Notes: generated by a model not told the origin, from the sequence alone. A stretch of DNA of 64,000 bases from an uncultured Prevotella sp. (GCA_902491375.1 CABUHE010000007.1:1-64000); one strand, 5' to 3'. Counted from the stretch's first letter, positions 37,188 to 45,750 are shown. Program-made: numbers and translations.

Positions 37188-37652
37188 TCACCAATCAGGA
37201 ATATCGCTCCAAGTATATCCTAAGTCGCTCATGAAGCTATGATAGAAACGACCGGTAGAACGATAGAGATAAACCATATATTCGTTTGCTTGACCAGACA
37301 CACGTCCTATTTGTGCGGCAAGCCTTCCTATGTACATTACGCGTGGATCTCCTACCCACTTTCCTGTTAGCGAATCCTTTACTTTAAATGGTCGTTTATC
37401 TTCAATATACTCCCATTGATCAAGGATTGGACCTTGGGCATATTGTACCTTACCTACTATCTTTGATGGATTAAGGGATTCATTTCCGATGGCAGCTAAA
37501 ATTTCGGCTAAATCATCGAGAAATTCGCTGTCAGTTTTATACTTACCAGAAGATATTGCAATACTAACCCATTGCTCAATGCCTTGTGCCGTCGCAGGAG
37601 CAATGGATTGGTTCGGTCGCTTCCTCCCTGTTATGTCTTCTAATGATGCCAT
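37188..37652 (-). CDS. Unknown 154-aa protein, first gene of the ART cassette
   Basis: No family recognised. Soluble, with no signal peptide or membrane helix. A basic N-terminal stretch (LEDITGRKRPNQS) is followed by a helical region (GIEQWVSIAISSG, SEFLDDLAEILAAIG) and an aromatic C-terminus (YMVYLYRSTGRFYHSF). No Gly-rich loop of a macrodomain is visible, so it is not DarG-like. A consensus box TACCTTTG on the minus strand lies 19 bases before its ATG. Tight spacing to the ART gene indicates co-expression and suggests a partner role such as antitoxin, immunity factor or specificity subunit (inference). Confidence 0.7.
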   Translation of the reverse strand: MASLEDITGRKRPNQSIAPATAQGIEQWVSIAISSGKYKTDSEFLDDLAEILAAIGNESLNPSKIVGKVQYAQGPILDQWEYIEDKRPFKVKDSLTGKWVGDPRVMYIGRLAAQIGRVSGQANEYMVYLYRSTGRFYHSFMSDLGYTWSDIPDW

Positions 37653-37670
37653 TATACTATATATTCACTT

Positions 37671-37678
37671 CAAAGGTA
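37671..37678 (-). promoter_or_regulatory. -7 box of the ART cassette promoter
   Basis: TACCTTTG on the minus strand fits TAnnTTTG exactly; ATTG lies 18 bases upstream. The ATG at 37652 follows within 20 bases. Confidence 0.6.
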
Positions 37679-37852
37679 TTAATGAGAAGCGTTTGCCAAT
37701 CTTTGTTTTTGGTAAAAATTTCTATGTTTTATTCACAAGATAAGCAAAATGCTTCTATGAACTCCAATGTATTTGACTTAATTATATATTTAGTTACAAA
37801 ATTACTAATAAAGATTGGATTATAAGAACTTTTCAGTGTGTTTTTTTGCATA

Positions 37853-38077
37853 TATCTCACGATTCTTTCATAAATATACGCTTACCCACCGTATGAAGTA
37901 ACCCTGTCAAAGGCGGAAATCATCCTTATGGTGAGTTTGACGCTCTAGGAATGGCGGCGCCCGTTGCGGTTACGTACTTTTATAAGAAAAATGGCGAAAA
38001 TTGGAGATTTTAGTTAAAGTGTTGGCATATAACGAGTTAAGGCTTCTGGGGCGTGGCTCCATGCTTGCATGTAACGC
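37853..38077. other. Non-coding stretch right of the ART cassette
   Basis: No ORF of coding character. Base composition changes abruptly near 37,900 from AT-rich to mixed, as at the edge of an inserted segment. Nothing further recognised. Confidence 0.35.
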
Positions 38078-38165
38078 AAAATGTGGCGTTTTGTGCTGCA
38101 AAAGGCGTGGTTTCAGCCATTAAAACAGTTGATTTTTGCACTGAAAACAAGCGGTTTTGTATTGG
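38078..38165. repeat. Four-unit 22-bp array, locus H
   Basis: Units start at 38078 (aaaatgtggcgtttt), 38100 (aaaaggcgtggttt), 38122 (aaaacagttgattttt) and 38144 (aaaacaagcggtttt), exactly 22 bp apart. The cores differ from other loci but the phasing is identical. Confidence 0.7.
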
Positions 38166-38182
38166 TTTTAGGGTATGAATGC

Positions 38183-38234
38183 AAACGTATGTTAACAGAA
38201 TGATGCTACTGGCAGTTAGCGTTTAACATACGTT
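38183..38234. repeat. Inverted repeat around acgtatgttaac
   Basis: aaacgtatgttaac (38183-38196) faces gtttaacatacgtt (38221-38234), complementary apart from one extra base, with a 24-base loop. No T run follows, so a terminator is unlikely; binding site or remnant. Confidence 0.5.
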
Positions 38235-38235
38235 G

Positions 38236-38688
38236 TACGTTGATTCCCTATTTTGAAGAAATCTTTTGTCATGATATTTTACCAAGTCAAACGCGTCTTC
38301 ATGTATGCAATATGCTTAAGGCTTTGTGTATTCCATGCAGTTGTCCGCTCGCTGTCGGGGATGCGGAACGGTACGGGAAAAGGGAGTAGACGGCGCATGG
38401 GCACACTTGCAATGGTGTGGGGCGCAGGCGTAATGGATGTGTTAAACCCAAATCAGTCATTAGAATTTGGTTGTATTTTTGTTTTATATTGAGCGCATTG
38501 ACGTATGGTTTTTCGCAGGCATAGCGGGCTATGTCAAGAAAAAAAAAGACGGCAAGACGCCAATAAAAAACAAAAAGACGGCCGAAAGCTTAAATATGAA
38601 GCATTAATAATCTCCAAGCGGTCTAATGACCGATTTGGGTTTAAGTGGCACAGGCTGTACAAGCACTGCCTGTCAGGGATTTGCCGAT
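38236..38688. other. Non-coding stretch before the fabI terminator
   Basis: The longest open frame here (79 codons from 38253) shows erratic composition and no recognisable protein. I see no gene in this stretch. Confidence 0.4.
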
Positions 38689-38721
38689 AAAAAACGTGGG
38701 TCTGCAACGAGCAGGCCCACG
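38689..38721 (-). terminator. Terminator of fabI
   Basis: On the minus strand the stem cgtgggcctgc/gcagacccacg (one G-T) is followed by six T (plus positions 38694-38689). Confidence 0.82.
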
Positions 38722-38748
38722 CTGGTATTTTCTTGGATTGACGGGATG

Positions 38749-39606
38749 TTATCCGTAGATAACCTTTCCGTTTTCATCCTCGTATGGAGCAAGGTCTTTT
38801 GCGTACTGGTTCATTGCACGCAGGCTCATACCCATTGATGAGAATCCTCCGTCGTGGTAAAGTGTCTGCATAGTGACCTTACGTGTTAAGTCAGAGAAGA
38901 GTGTTACGCAGTAGTCTGCGCAGTCGTCAGCTGTCGCATTGCCGAGTGGTGACATCTTGTTGGCGAAGTCCATGAGGTTGTCCATGTCCTTAATGCCCTT
39001 ACCGGCAGTTGTAGGAGTAGGCGACTGAGATATGCAGTTGATGCGTACGTGCTTCTCACGGCCGTAAATGTATCCGAAGCTGCGGGCAATGCTTTCGAGC
39101 ATGCTCTTTGCGTCGGCCATGTCGTTGTATCCGAAGAATGTGCGCTGTGATGCAACGTATGTCAGTGCAACGACTGATCCGTATTCAGCAATGGCATCCT
39201 GTTTCTTGGCTACTTGCAGCATCTTGTGGAAAGATATGGCTGATATGTCTAGCGTTTTCTGCAGGTAGTTATAGTCAAGATCATCATAAGTGCGGTGTTT
39301 GCGAACGTTGGGGCTCATGCCTATAGAGTGAAGCACGAAGTCGATTTTGCCGCCCAGCAGGCGTACTGATTCAGAGAATACGTTAGCCAAGTCGTCAACG
39401 CTTGTAGCGTCAGCTGCTATAATCGGTGCTGAAAGCTGTTCACTCAGCTTGTCGAGTGTACCCATGCGCAGCGCCATGGCTGTGTTGCTGAGTGTTATGC
39501 TTGCTCCTTCTTCTACTGCCTTCACGGCTACTTTCCATGCGATGGAGTCTTCATTGAGCGCGCCGAATATGATGCCGCGCTTTCCTTTTAATAAGTTGTG
39601 AGTCAT
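38749..39606 (-). CDS. fabI: Enoyl-[acyl-carrier-protein] reductase (NADH)
   Basis: Last reductive step of each fatty acid elongation cycle. 285 aa from the ATG at 39606. The longer frame to 39651 is excluded because the promoter box TATTTTTG overlaps it. Nucleotide-binding start LKGKRGIIFGALNEDSIAW, then HSIGMSP. Catalytic Y150 and Y160 with K167 (Y-x6-K in GYNDMADAK) match Tyr146, Tyr156 and Lys163 of E. coli FabI. Target of FabI inhibitors such as triclosan. Confidence 0.96.
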   Translation of the reverse strand: MTHNLLKGKRGIIFGALNEDSIAWKVAVKAVEEGASITLSNTAMALRMGTLDKLSEQLSAPIIAADATSVDDLANVFSESVRLLGGKIDFVLHSIGMSPNVRKHRTYDDLDYNYLQKTLDISAISFHKMLQVAKKQDAIAEYGSVVALTYVASQRTFFGYNDMADAKSMLESIARSFGYIYGREKHVRINCISQSPTPTTAGKGIKDMDNLMDFANKMSPLGNATADDCADYCVTLFSDLTRKVTMQTLYHDGGFSSMGMSLRAMNQYAKDLAPYEDENGKVIYG

Positions 39607-39640
39607 TGTTTTAAATACCTTTTGATTTGTATTCCGTGTG

Positions 39641-39648
39641 CAAAAATA
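39641..39648 (-). promoter_or_regulatory. -7 box of the fabI promoter
   Basis: TATTTTTG on the minus strand; predicted transcript start near 39634, about 28 bases before the fabI ATG at 39606. Confidence 0.6.
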
Positions 39649-39726
39649 CATCTTTCTTGCGATACGGCAAACTTTTTCGGCGTATAATATACTTTTTGGC
39701 GGTTTAATTGGTCTGATAGAAACAAA

Positions 39727-39760
39727 AATAAAGGCGACACACTGATGTGTCGCCTTTATT
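39727..39760 (-). terminator. Terminator of the OB-fold secreted protein gene
   Basis: Perfect 14-bp stem aataaaggcgacac / gtgtcgcctttatt with 6-nt loop; the minus strand continues into TTTG/T-rich sequence. It lies 21 bases past the stop. Confidence 0.85.
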
Positions 39761-39780
39761 GTATATGTTCAGTTCAACGG

Positions 39781-40746
39781 TTATTTGTTGATGAATTTCT
39801 TACCGTTCTGGATAAGGATGCCTTTGGCTGTCTTGTTGACGCGCTGGCCTGCGAGGTTGTATACAGGTGCGTTCTCATCAACAGTAGACGGAGTTACAAC
39901 TGCGTTATTGATGCCGGTTGTGCCGTCATTGATTGAGTAAATCTGGCTGCTTGTTATCTCATAAGTACCGTTGTAGTTTGTGAGCAGACCATAAACAATA
40001 ACTGTGTCGCCGACTTTAATCTCGTCACCTGTTGTGAATTTCTCGCCGCCAAGGTAGTATCCGCGGAATACCTGAAGACCTTCGTCTGTGCTTTCCGGGT
40101 CATTTATGTAGTAAGTTGCATTACCGTATTGTGTTGATATTTCATCAATTTTAGTGATGCCACCCTTTACATAAACCTTTGTGTCAAGACCTGCGCCTTC
40201 AGCAATGAGTGCCTTTGCCTGTGCAACTGTGTAGGCTGTTTCAGGAGTATTGGTGATGTCGATTGGGCCTTCACCGTCAACATAGACAGTAATAGAGTTA
40301 ATCTGAGTGTTTCCAGCGATAGTAATAACTACTGTACCGGCAGAACCTGCCCATGAAGCGCTGTTGCCTTCTGTAGTAAGTTCACCGCTGTCGGCAGTAT
40401 TGCCGGCGTTCCATTTTCCACAGTTGAAGTCAATTCCTGTGATGTTCTTGCCGTCAGCTGCGATTGTCAGTGTGCCTGAATACATACGAAGACGTGGTGA
40501 GCTTGTCCAGATGCGGTTTGCGTTGCTGCCACTTGAAAGTGGAGAAACTGTTATTGAAATTCCGTCAAGGGCGCATGTTGTAGGCTCATTGAAATCACCG
40601 TCATGGCTGTCGTTACTTGAAACACCGGGAAGTGTTGGGAATAATGACTGGTAATTCTCATTAAAATTGAATGTAGTCTGTGCCATAGCAGTTCCGAAGA
40701 ACAATACGAGCAGACTCATTAATGAAAAACGTAGAGTTTTGTTCAT
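39781..40746 (-). CDS. Secreted protein with OB-fold-like domain and C-terminal sorting-like tail
   Basis: 321 aa. Signal peptide ends FGTAMAQ. Residues ~25-155 form a beta-sandwich-like region (GISITVSPLSSGSN, TLTIAADGKNITGIDFNCG, VVITIAGNTQINSITVYVDG). Residues ~165-270 are an OB-fold-like domain of DUF6359 type (TKVYVKGGITKIDEIS, ATYYINDPES, KVGDTVIVYGLL). The tail VYNLAGQRVNKTAKGI..NGKKFINK matches the terminal tails of the CE8 and PL1 enzymes. No catalytic motif. It lies beside the PL1 gene on the same strand but has its own promoter (TATATTTG, 40802-40795). Confidence 0.7.
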   Translation of the reverse strand: MNKTLRFSLMSLLVLFFGTAMAQTTFNFNENYQSLFPTLPGVSSNDSHDGDFNEPTTCALDGISITVSPLSSGSNANRIWTSSPRLRMYSGTLTIAADGKNITGIDFNCGKWNAGNTADSGELTTEGNSASWAGSAGTVVITIAGNTQINSITVYVDGEGPIDITNTPETAYTVAQAKALIAEGAGLDTKVYVKGGITKIDEISTQYGNATYYINDPESTDEGLQVFRGYYLGGEKFTTGDEIKVGDTVIVYGLLTNYNGTYEITSSQIYSINDGTTGINNAVVTPSTVDENAPVYNLAGQRVNKTAKGILIQNGKKFINK

Positions 40747-40794
40747 AATCGTAAAGTTTTAATTAGTTAATGTAATAATGTTTACTAGTTTTTG

Positions 40795-40802
40795 CAAATA
40801 TA
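40795..40802 (-). promoter_or_regulatory. -7 box of the OB-fold secreted protein gene
   Basis: TATATTTG on the minus strand, about 50 bases upstream of the ATG at 40746. Confidence 0.55.
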
Positions 40803-40872
40803 GTGTTTTTATTTTAATGCTTGAATGTTTTTGCATTAAAATCTTGTTAAGACCTTATTATATAATAAATTA

Positions 40873-40910
40873 AAATGGAAGCACGCCTTTATGTCTGCAT
40901 GCTTCCATTT
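40873..40910 (-). terminator. Terminator of the PL1 gene
   Basis: Stem aaatggaagca / tgcttccattt, 11 bp perfect, 16-nt loop, with T-rich sequence on both outer sides. Confidence 0.65.
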
Positions 40911-40935
40911 CGTTTGTTTTTACTTTCTGGTAGAG

Positions 40936-42708
40936 TTATTTTATAACCTTGTCTGTTGCTATTTTTCCGTTAGAGTAAGTTATCTTGCGGATGTTTATGC
41001 CTTTTACAGGTCCGCTGACTTTTGCTCCGCCAAGCGTAAAGTATTCAATCTTAGCGACTTCTGATGAAATTACCGGTGCGTCCTCAATGCCTGTAACGCA
41101 GCTTGGATAATATTCGTCAACAGCCTCGATTGCATCTGCATTCTGAGCCTTAATGATAGGTTCAACGAGTGAGTTGATGTAAACTTCTACGTTGGTGTAC
41201 CATCCTTTTTCTGTGTCAAGAGTGTAGAGGTTTGCGTCGTTCGGATCATTTGGATTAAGACCATTTGCTGTTTCCCATTCATCAGGCATGCCATCCTTGT
41301 CTGTATCAAATCCGTCTGGACGTTTTTCTGACGGGAAATTTTCTTCTGTATAACCGTTTACGTCAGCTACAATGTCGATAAGTCCTTCTTCGTTTGTTAC
41401 AGAACCTTTGTAAGTAGCTGTACCTGTGCGTGCCTCTTCCATATAACGTGCGTCCACATCATCGCGGTTAAGTGAAGCTCCGCAGTATTCCATTATTTTC
41501 TCGAATGCCGTTGATGCAGAGTGTGTCGTAACCTCTCCTTGCGGTGTCGGTTCGTCAAGCTTGATTCTGACGCACATCTTTCCTTCAGAATTTGCCTTAT
41601 GTTCTACGGCATCACCATACATATTGTTCTCGTCAAGACTCCATCTTTCACCATCAATGGTGAATACTCCGCTATCGTAGGTTACGCCTGCCCAGTCCCT
41701 GTTTTCAGTAACTTTTCCGCTGTGAGTCTCCGTCGTATTTCCGTTAATGTAGTAGCGGCTGGTCATTCCGTAAGTGTTCGGATGGCCTTCAGAATTACTC
41801 TCTGATGCAACTGAAATTTCTGTAACGCGTTGTGCCTTGCTGTCTGGAGTTGAAGGACCGCCCTTGTAGTAATTGTTTACAATGTTGATTTGTCCTCCTC
41901 CAGGACCACCGTAACATCCGTTGCTGTTGCCCCAATTGTACATCAGGCAGTTGCGGAAGTCTACATTCTCTGCCTGAACAGGGTTGGCCCATTGATATTC
42001 ATCGTAAAGCGCATTGTTCTTATAGCCGGTCCATTCGTAACGTGCGCCGTTGAAACGTGGTACACGGTTAGTTACGTGAGCTATCATATTGTGATGGAAA
42101 CTTGCCAGCTTGCCGCCCCAGATGCCTCCGTAACCGTGCGCACCCTTATCGTGTCCGGCGTTATTAAGACTCTCGGCAACCGTACACCATTGCATTGTGA
42201 AATTGTTGTTGTCGTAAAAAGATGCGACCTCGTCGATACTCCAGCTGAATGAACAGTGGTCGAAAATCATGCCGTTGTTCTCTCTTGTCCATATCGCGTC
42301 AGCTCCGTCGTTAACGTCTTTTTCCTGACCGCGGCGCACGCGGATGAAACGTACTATAACGTTGTCAGCATCAGGACGTACAGTGCGGTAACGAAGTGTT
42401 ATGCCAGGGTAGGGTGCTGTCTGTCCGGCAATTGTTGTATTAGCACCTATCTTGAGGTCTGATTTAAGAGCAATTACTCCAGATACATCGAATACGACAA
42501 TCTTTTTTGCTGAGCCGCTGACAGCTGATCTCAGTGAGCCTGCACCGCTGTCATTAAGGTTGGTCACATGTCTTATCTCACCGCCGCGGCCACCTGTGAC
42601 ATATCGGCCGTGACCTTCAGCTCCAGGAAAAGCCGGAGCATCGTTTTGTGCGAATGCTGCCGTCGCGCCTAATGCAGCTGCAGCTAAAAATAAAATTTGT
42701 CTTTTCAT
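40936..42708 (-). CDS. Secreted pectate lyase (PL1 type)
   Basis: Cleaves demethylated homogalacturonan by beta-elimination. 590 aa. Signal peptide ends ATAAFAQ; the mature start PAFPGAEGHGRYVTGGRGG is typical of Bacteroidetes PL1 lyases. The beta-helix runs to ~300 (VVFDVSGVIAL, GANTTIAGQTAP, NVIVRFIRVRRGQ, DGADAIWTRENNGMIFDHCS, WSIDEVASFYD, VTNRVPRFNGARYEWTGYKN). A calcium-loop-like segment (DTDKDGMPDEW, NGLNPNDPND) lies near 460-485. The tail ends GKIATDKVIK. The substrate is produced by the CE8 enzyme at the left of the window. Confidence 0.9.
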   Translation of the reverse strand: MKRQILFLAAAALGATAAFAQNDAPAFPGAEGHGRYVTGGRGGEIRHVTNLNDSGAGSLRSAVSGSAKKIVVFDVSGVIALKSDLKIGANTTIAGQTAPYPGITLRYRTVRPDADNVIVRFIRVRRGQEKDVNDGADAIWTRENNGMIFDHCSFSWSIDEVASFYDNNNFTMQWCTVAESLNNAGHDKGAHGYGGIWGGKLASFHHNMIAHVTNRVPRFNGARYEWTGYKNNALYDEYQWANPVQAENVDFRNCLMYNWGNSNGCYGGPGGGQINIVNNYYKGGPSTPDSKAQRVTEISVASESNSEGHPNTYGMTSRYYINGNTTETHSGKVTENRDWAGVTYDSGVFTIDGERWSLDENNMYGDAVEHKANSEGKMCVRIKLDEPTPQGEVTTHSASTAFEKIMEYCGASLNRDDVDARYMEEARTGTATYKGSVTNEEGLIDIVADVNGYTEENFPSEKRPDGFDTDKDGMPDEWETANGLNPNDPNDANLYTLDTEKGWYTNVEVYINSLVEPIIKAQNADAIEAVDEYYPSCVTGIEDAPVISSEVAKIEYFTLGGAKVSGPVKGINIRKITYSNGKIATDKVIK

Positions 42709-42806
42709 ATATTTCTATATTCCGTTTAAAGTCTGTATGTAAGCAGATTTGTATATCCTTGTTTGCGTTTCAGACTTTATGATTTTATCTTTTTAATAGA
42801 ATGTTT

Positions 42807-45386
42807 TTATTTGTTGAGGCTTGCTACATCATAACCGAGCTTTTCCATTTCAAGTGAAGCCCAGATGAACGGACCAACGCCTTTGCCGTCGTTGTCGCGT
42901 ATCGGCTCGCTGATGTAGTATTCAAATGAACCGTCGCGACGGCGATTCTTGGGGTTGTCAGGACCGAGACCTGACACCTCGCAGCAACGTGTCAGTGATA
43001 TTGTTTTGTCCGGGTTTACTTTAATAAATTCGTTGAGTATGCCCTTGTATGCTTTAAGTCCGGCTTCTTTCAGGTCATTGTCAAAATATCCGAGGCGTGA
43101 GCCTTTCAGCAGAACGTATGCAAACATTGACGATGCTGTTGCCTCAAGATAGTTGCGGGGATCTTTCACATCGAGTACGTCATACCATACGCCGGTCTTT
43201 TTGTCCTGGTATTTGACAGTAGACTTCATTACGTTGTTAAGCATATCGATAAGTTTTCCGCGGTTTTCATAATCCTGTGGCAGAGCGTCGAGCACCTCAA
43301 GAATAGCCATTGCGAACCAGCCTTGAGCGCGTGCCCATGTATGCTGTGAAAGTCCTGTTTCAGGATTTGCCCAAAACATCTTGTGTGTCTCGTCCCATGC
43401 GTGTTTCCAGAGTCCAGTCTGTTTGTCGTATGTACGGTCGTAGGTTTTTGATATCTGCTCGAATGTGTCGTCGTAATATTTCTTGGCTTTTTTCTCTCCT
43501 TTAAGTATTGGAGCTGCCATTGTGTAGAAGGGGTGTCCCATATAAACGCCGTCGAGCCATACCTGGTGAGCGTAGATAGCCTTGTGCCACCAAACACCGT
43601 CTTCTGTGCGGGGCTGTTTCTCAAGCTGTTTGAAGATTGTCTTCAGGGCTTTTTCGAGTTTCTTCTCCGGGTATAGCATGTTCATACGCAGAATATAGCG
43701 GCCTGGGCGGGTATTGTCGAGATTGAAGTCTTCGTATTTGTAGCCGGTGATGTTTCCTTTCTCGTCAATCATTTTTGCAGGATACTGCTTCAGGTAGTTT
43801 ATAATGCTCTCGTCTTTGTATGCAAGATATGTGTCGAGCATGGCTTCCTGTTCTATTCCCATAACGTAGCCCCATTTCGGACTTTTGGCGAAGTCGAGAT
43901 AGCAAGGATCGGGAACGCGCTGCATTTCAGAGTGTGTGAGCCACTCGCTGTAAGTTTTGTAGGGGAACTGACTTAGAATCATTGAGCCGTTGATAAACAG
44001 GTTCTCATAGTTCATGTCTTTTGTCTTACCTGTGATATAAACCGGCTTTCCGTAAACGCCGTCAAACTTACAGTCTTTCAGATTGATGTTGTAAACGTTG
44101 GTGCGGTCGTCAAATGCAACAACCATGATTCCGTATTTGCTCTTCTTGCAGGTTACGTTCTCCATGTAAACGTTGCGTACAATAGGATAGAATCCACGAC
44201 GTCCGATTTCCTTCGGCTCATAGTCGAGATTGATTTTGAGCACAGCCTCTGCACACTGGCCGACTTCAACGTTGCGCATATAGATGTTTTCGATTACACC
44301 GCCACGGCATGAATTAGTCTTGATTCGGAGTATACGGTCGAGGTTTGGACTGTCCATCTTACAGTTTTCTACGAACACGTTATTGCACCCTCCTGAAATC
44401 TCAGAACCCAGAACGACACCACCGTGTCCGTCTTTCATCATACAGTTGCGGACGATAATGTTCTTGCTTGGACGTCCGACATAACGGCCTTTGCCGCCTT
44501 CACGTCCGTCTTCGTTGCGTCCGCTCTTGATTGCGATGCAGTCATCGCCTGTATCGAATACGCAGTTTTCAATCAGTACGTTCTCGCATGATTCAGGGTC
44601 GCAGCCGTCGCCGTTAGGACCGTCGTTGTGAACGGTTACGTTTCTTACGGTAATGTTCTTGCTGAGCAGCGGGTGCATAACCCAGAACGGTGAGCGTACA
44701 AGAGTTACGCCTTCAATAAGTATGCCGTCACACTGGTTGAAGTTTATCATCTGTGGGCGCAGTCCTTTCTTCGGACCGAAGACACGTTTTTCAAGAGGAA
44801 CTCCGTCTTCTGCCATTTTGAGCAGGTCGGCACGTCCTCCGGGGTTCTGCTGTTTTTCCTCAACAACAACGTCACGGCTCTTCGGAGTCTTGCCGCTCAT
44901 CAGCCACCATGTATCGTCTGAACCGTTTCCGTCGATTGTGCCTTCACCTGTTACGGCGATGTCGGTCTCGCGGAATGCGTATATCAGCGGTGAGTAGTTG
45001 ATGCAGTCGAGTCCTTCCCAGCGTGTCTCAACGAGCGGATAAAGTGCGCGGTCGAAAGCGAAGAACAATGTTGCGCCCTTCTCTATGACGAGGTTTACAT
45101 GGCTCTTCATTCTCAATGCGCCTGTCTTCCATGTTCCGGCAGGTATCACTACGCGTCCGCCACCGGCTTTCGAGCAGGCCTCGATGGCCTTGTTGATGGC
45201 TTTCTGGTTCTGTGCCGGTGTGGCATTCAGAGATGCGCCATACTTCTTGATGTCGAATGTACGGTCGGCAAATTCAGGCATCCTAATGCTTTTTTCGATT
45301 TGTTTGTACTTCACGTCATCCCACGCCGACGCACATATCGCCAACGGGAACAACAGGCATAATAACAATGTCTGTAATTGTTTCAT
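42807..45386 (-). CDS. Polygalacturonase-unsaturated glucuronyl/galacturonyl hydrolase fusion (GH28-GH105)
   Basis: 859 aa, two enzymes in one chain. Signal peptide residues 1-20 (LLFPLAICAS). GH28 beta-helix ~40-470: N258-G-D260, D281-D282 in TGDDCIAIKSG, G320-H-G322 and R354-I-K356, the four family motifs. GH105 six-hairpin domain ~490-859: KAIYAHQVWLDGVYMGHPFY, KHAWDETHKMFWANPETGLS, HTWARAQGWFAMAI, NYLEATASSMFAYVLLKGSR. GH28 hydrolyses galacturonan and GH105 removes the 4,5-unsaturated uronic acid left by lyases such as the neighbouring PL1. The usual arrangement is two separate genes. Confidence 0.93.
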   Translation of the reverse strand: MKQLQTLLLCLLFPLAICASAWDDVKYKQIEKSIRMPEFADRTFDIKKYGASLNATPAQNQKAINKAIEACSKAGGGRVVIPAGTWKTGALRMKSHVNLVIEKGATLFFAFDRALYPLVETRWEGLDCINYSPLIYAFRETDIAVTGEGTIDGNGSDDTWWLMSGKTPKSRDVVVEEKQQNPGGRADLLKMAEDGVPLEKRVFGPKKGLRPQMINFNQCDGILIEGVTLVRSPFWVMHPLLSKNITVRNVTVHNDGPNGDGCDPESCENVLIENCVFDTGDDCIAIKSGRNEDGREGGKGRYVGRPSKNIIVRNCMMKDGHGGVVLGSEISGGCNNVFVENCKMDSPNLDRILRIKTNSCRGGVIENIYMRNVEVGQCAEAVLKINLDYEPKEIGRRGFYPIVRNVYMENVTCKKSKYGIMVVAFDDRTNVYNINLKDCKFDGVYGKPVYITGKTKDMNYENLFINGSMILSQFPYKTYSEWLTHSEMQRVPDPCYLDFAKSPKWGYVMGIEQEAMLDTYLAYKDESIINYLKQYPAKMIDEKGNITGYKYEDFNLDNTRPGRYILRMNMLYPEKKLEKALKTIFKQLEKQPRTEDGVWWHKAIYAHQVWLDGVYMGHPFYTMAAPILKGEKKAKKYYDDTFEQISKTYDRTYDKQTGLWKHAWDETHKMFWANPETGLSQHTWARAQGWFAMAILEVLDALPQDYENRGKLIDMLNNVMKSTVKYQDKKTGVWYDVLDVKDPRNYLEATASSMFAYVLLKGSRLGYFDNDLKEAGLKAYKGILNEFIKVNPDKTISLTRCCEVSGLGPDNPKNRRRDGSFEYYISEPIRDNDGKGVGPFIWASLEMEKLGYDVASLNK

Positions 45387-45458
45387 AAGTTTAAGTTTGT
45401 AGTAATGTATTTATAAATATTCAGAATAAAGTTCTCACCGATCAGTCGATATTTTTCG

Positions 45459-45466
45459 CAAAAATA
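45459..45466 (-). promoter_or_regulatory. -7 box of the GH28-GH105/PL1 operon
   Basis: TATTTTTG on the minus strand gives a leader of about 65 bases before the ATG at 45386. The PL1 gene follows after 98 bases without a terminator in between. Confidence 0.55.
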
Positions 45467-45662
45467 CATATTTAAATCTGAATGAGAAAATTTAAGTTAA
45501 TTATTTATGATGTTTTTATATTTTATAGGGTAATGTTTGCCTTTTTGTAGTGTGTTTTAGTATTGAGTTCCACGTATTTAGGCCGTGCCACCTCGTGATT
45601 AATGACCTTATATGTTGGCCTTGGATTGTGATTGAAAAAGCCCATGATTTCTGTGCCAATAT

Positions 45663-45750
45663 AAAAGACGGTGTTTTGCATCCTAAAAGGTGCCCTTTTA
45701 CGACACAAAACACCGTCTTTTACAAGCTAATATGTGGCCTTTTGCAAAAC
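45663..45750. repeat. Four-unit 22-bp array, locus D
   Basis: Units start at 45663, 45685, 45707 and 45729. Unit 1 and unit 3 are perfect reverse complements over 16 bp (aaaagacggtgttttg / caaaacaccgtctttt), enclosing unit 2. Lies upstream of the GH28-GH105 operon. Confidence 0.8.

Noticed and set aside
37188..37652. The 154-aa partner as a DarG macrodomain antitoxin
   Set aside because: No macrodomain glycine-rich loops or length; gene order is also reversed.
38253..38492. 79-codon ORF in the gap before fabI
   Set aside because: Irregular composition, no promoter or recognisable protein, and it lies in a region of apparent remnants.
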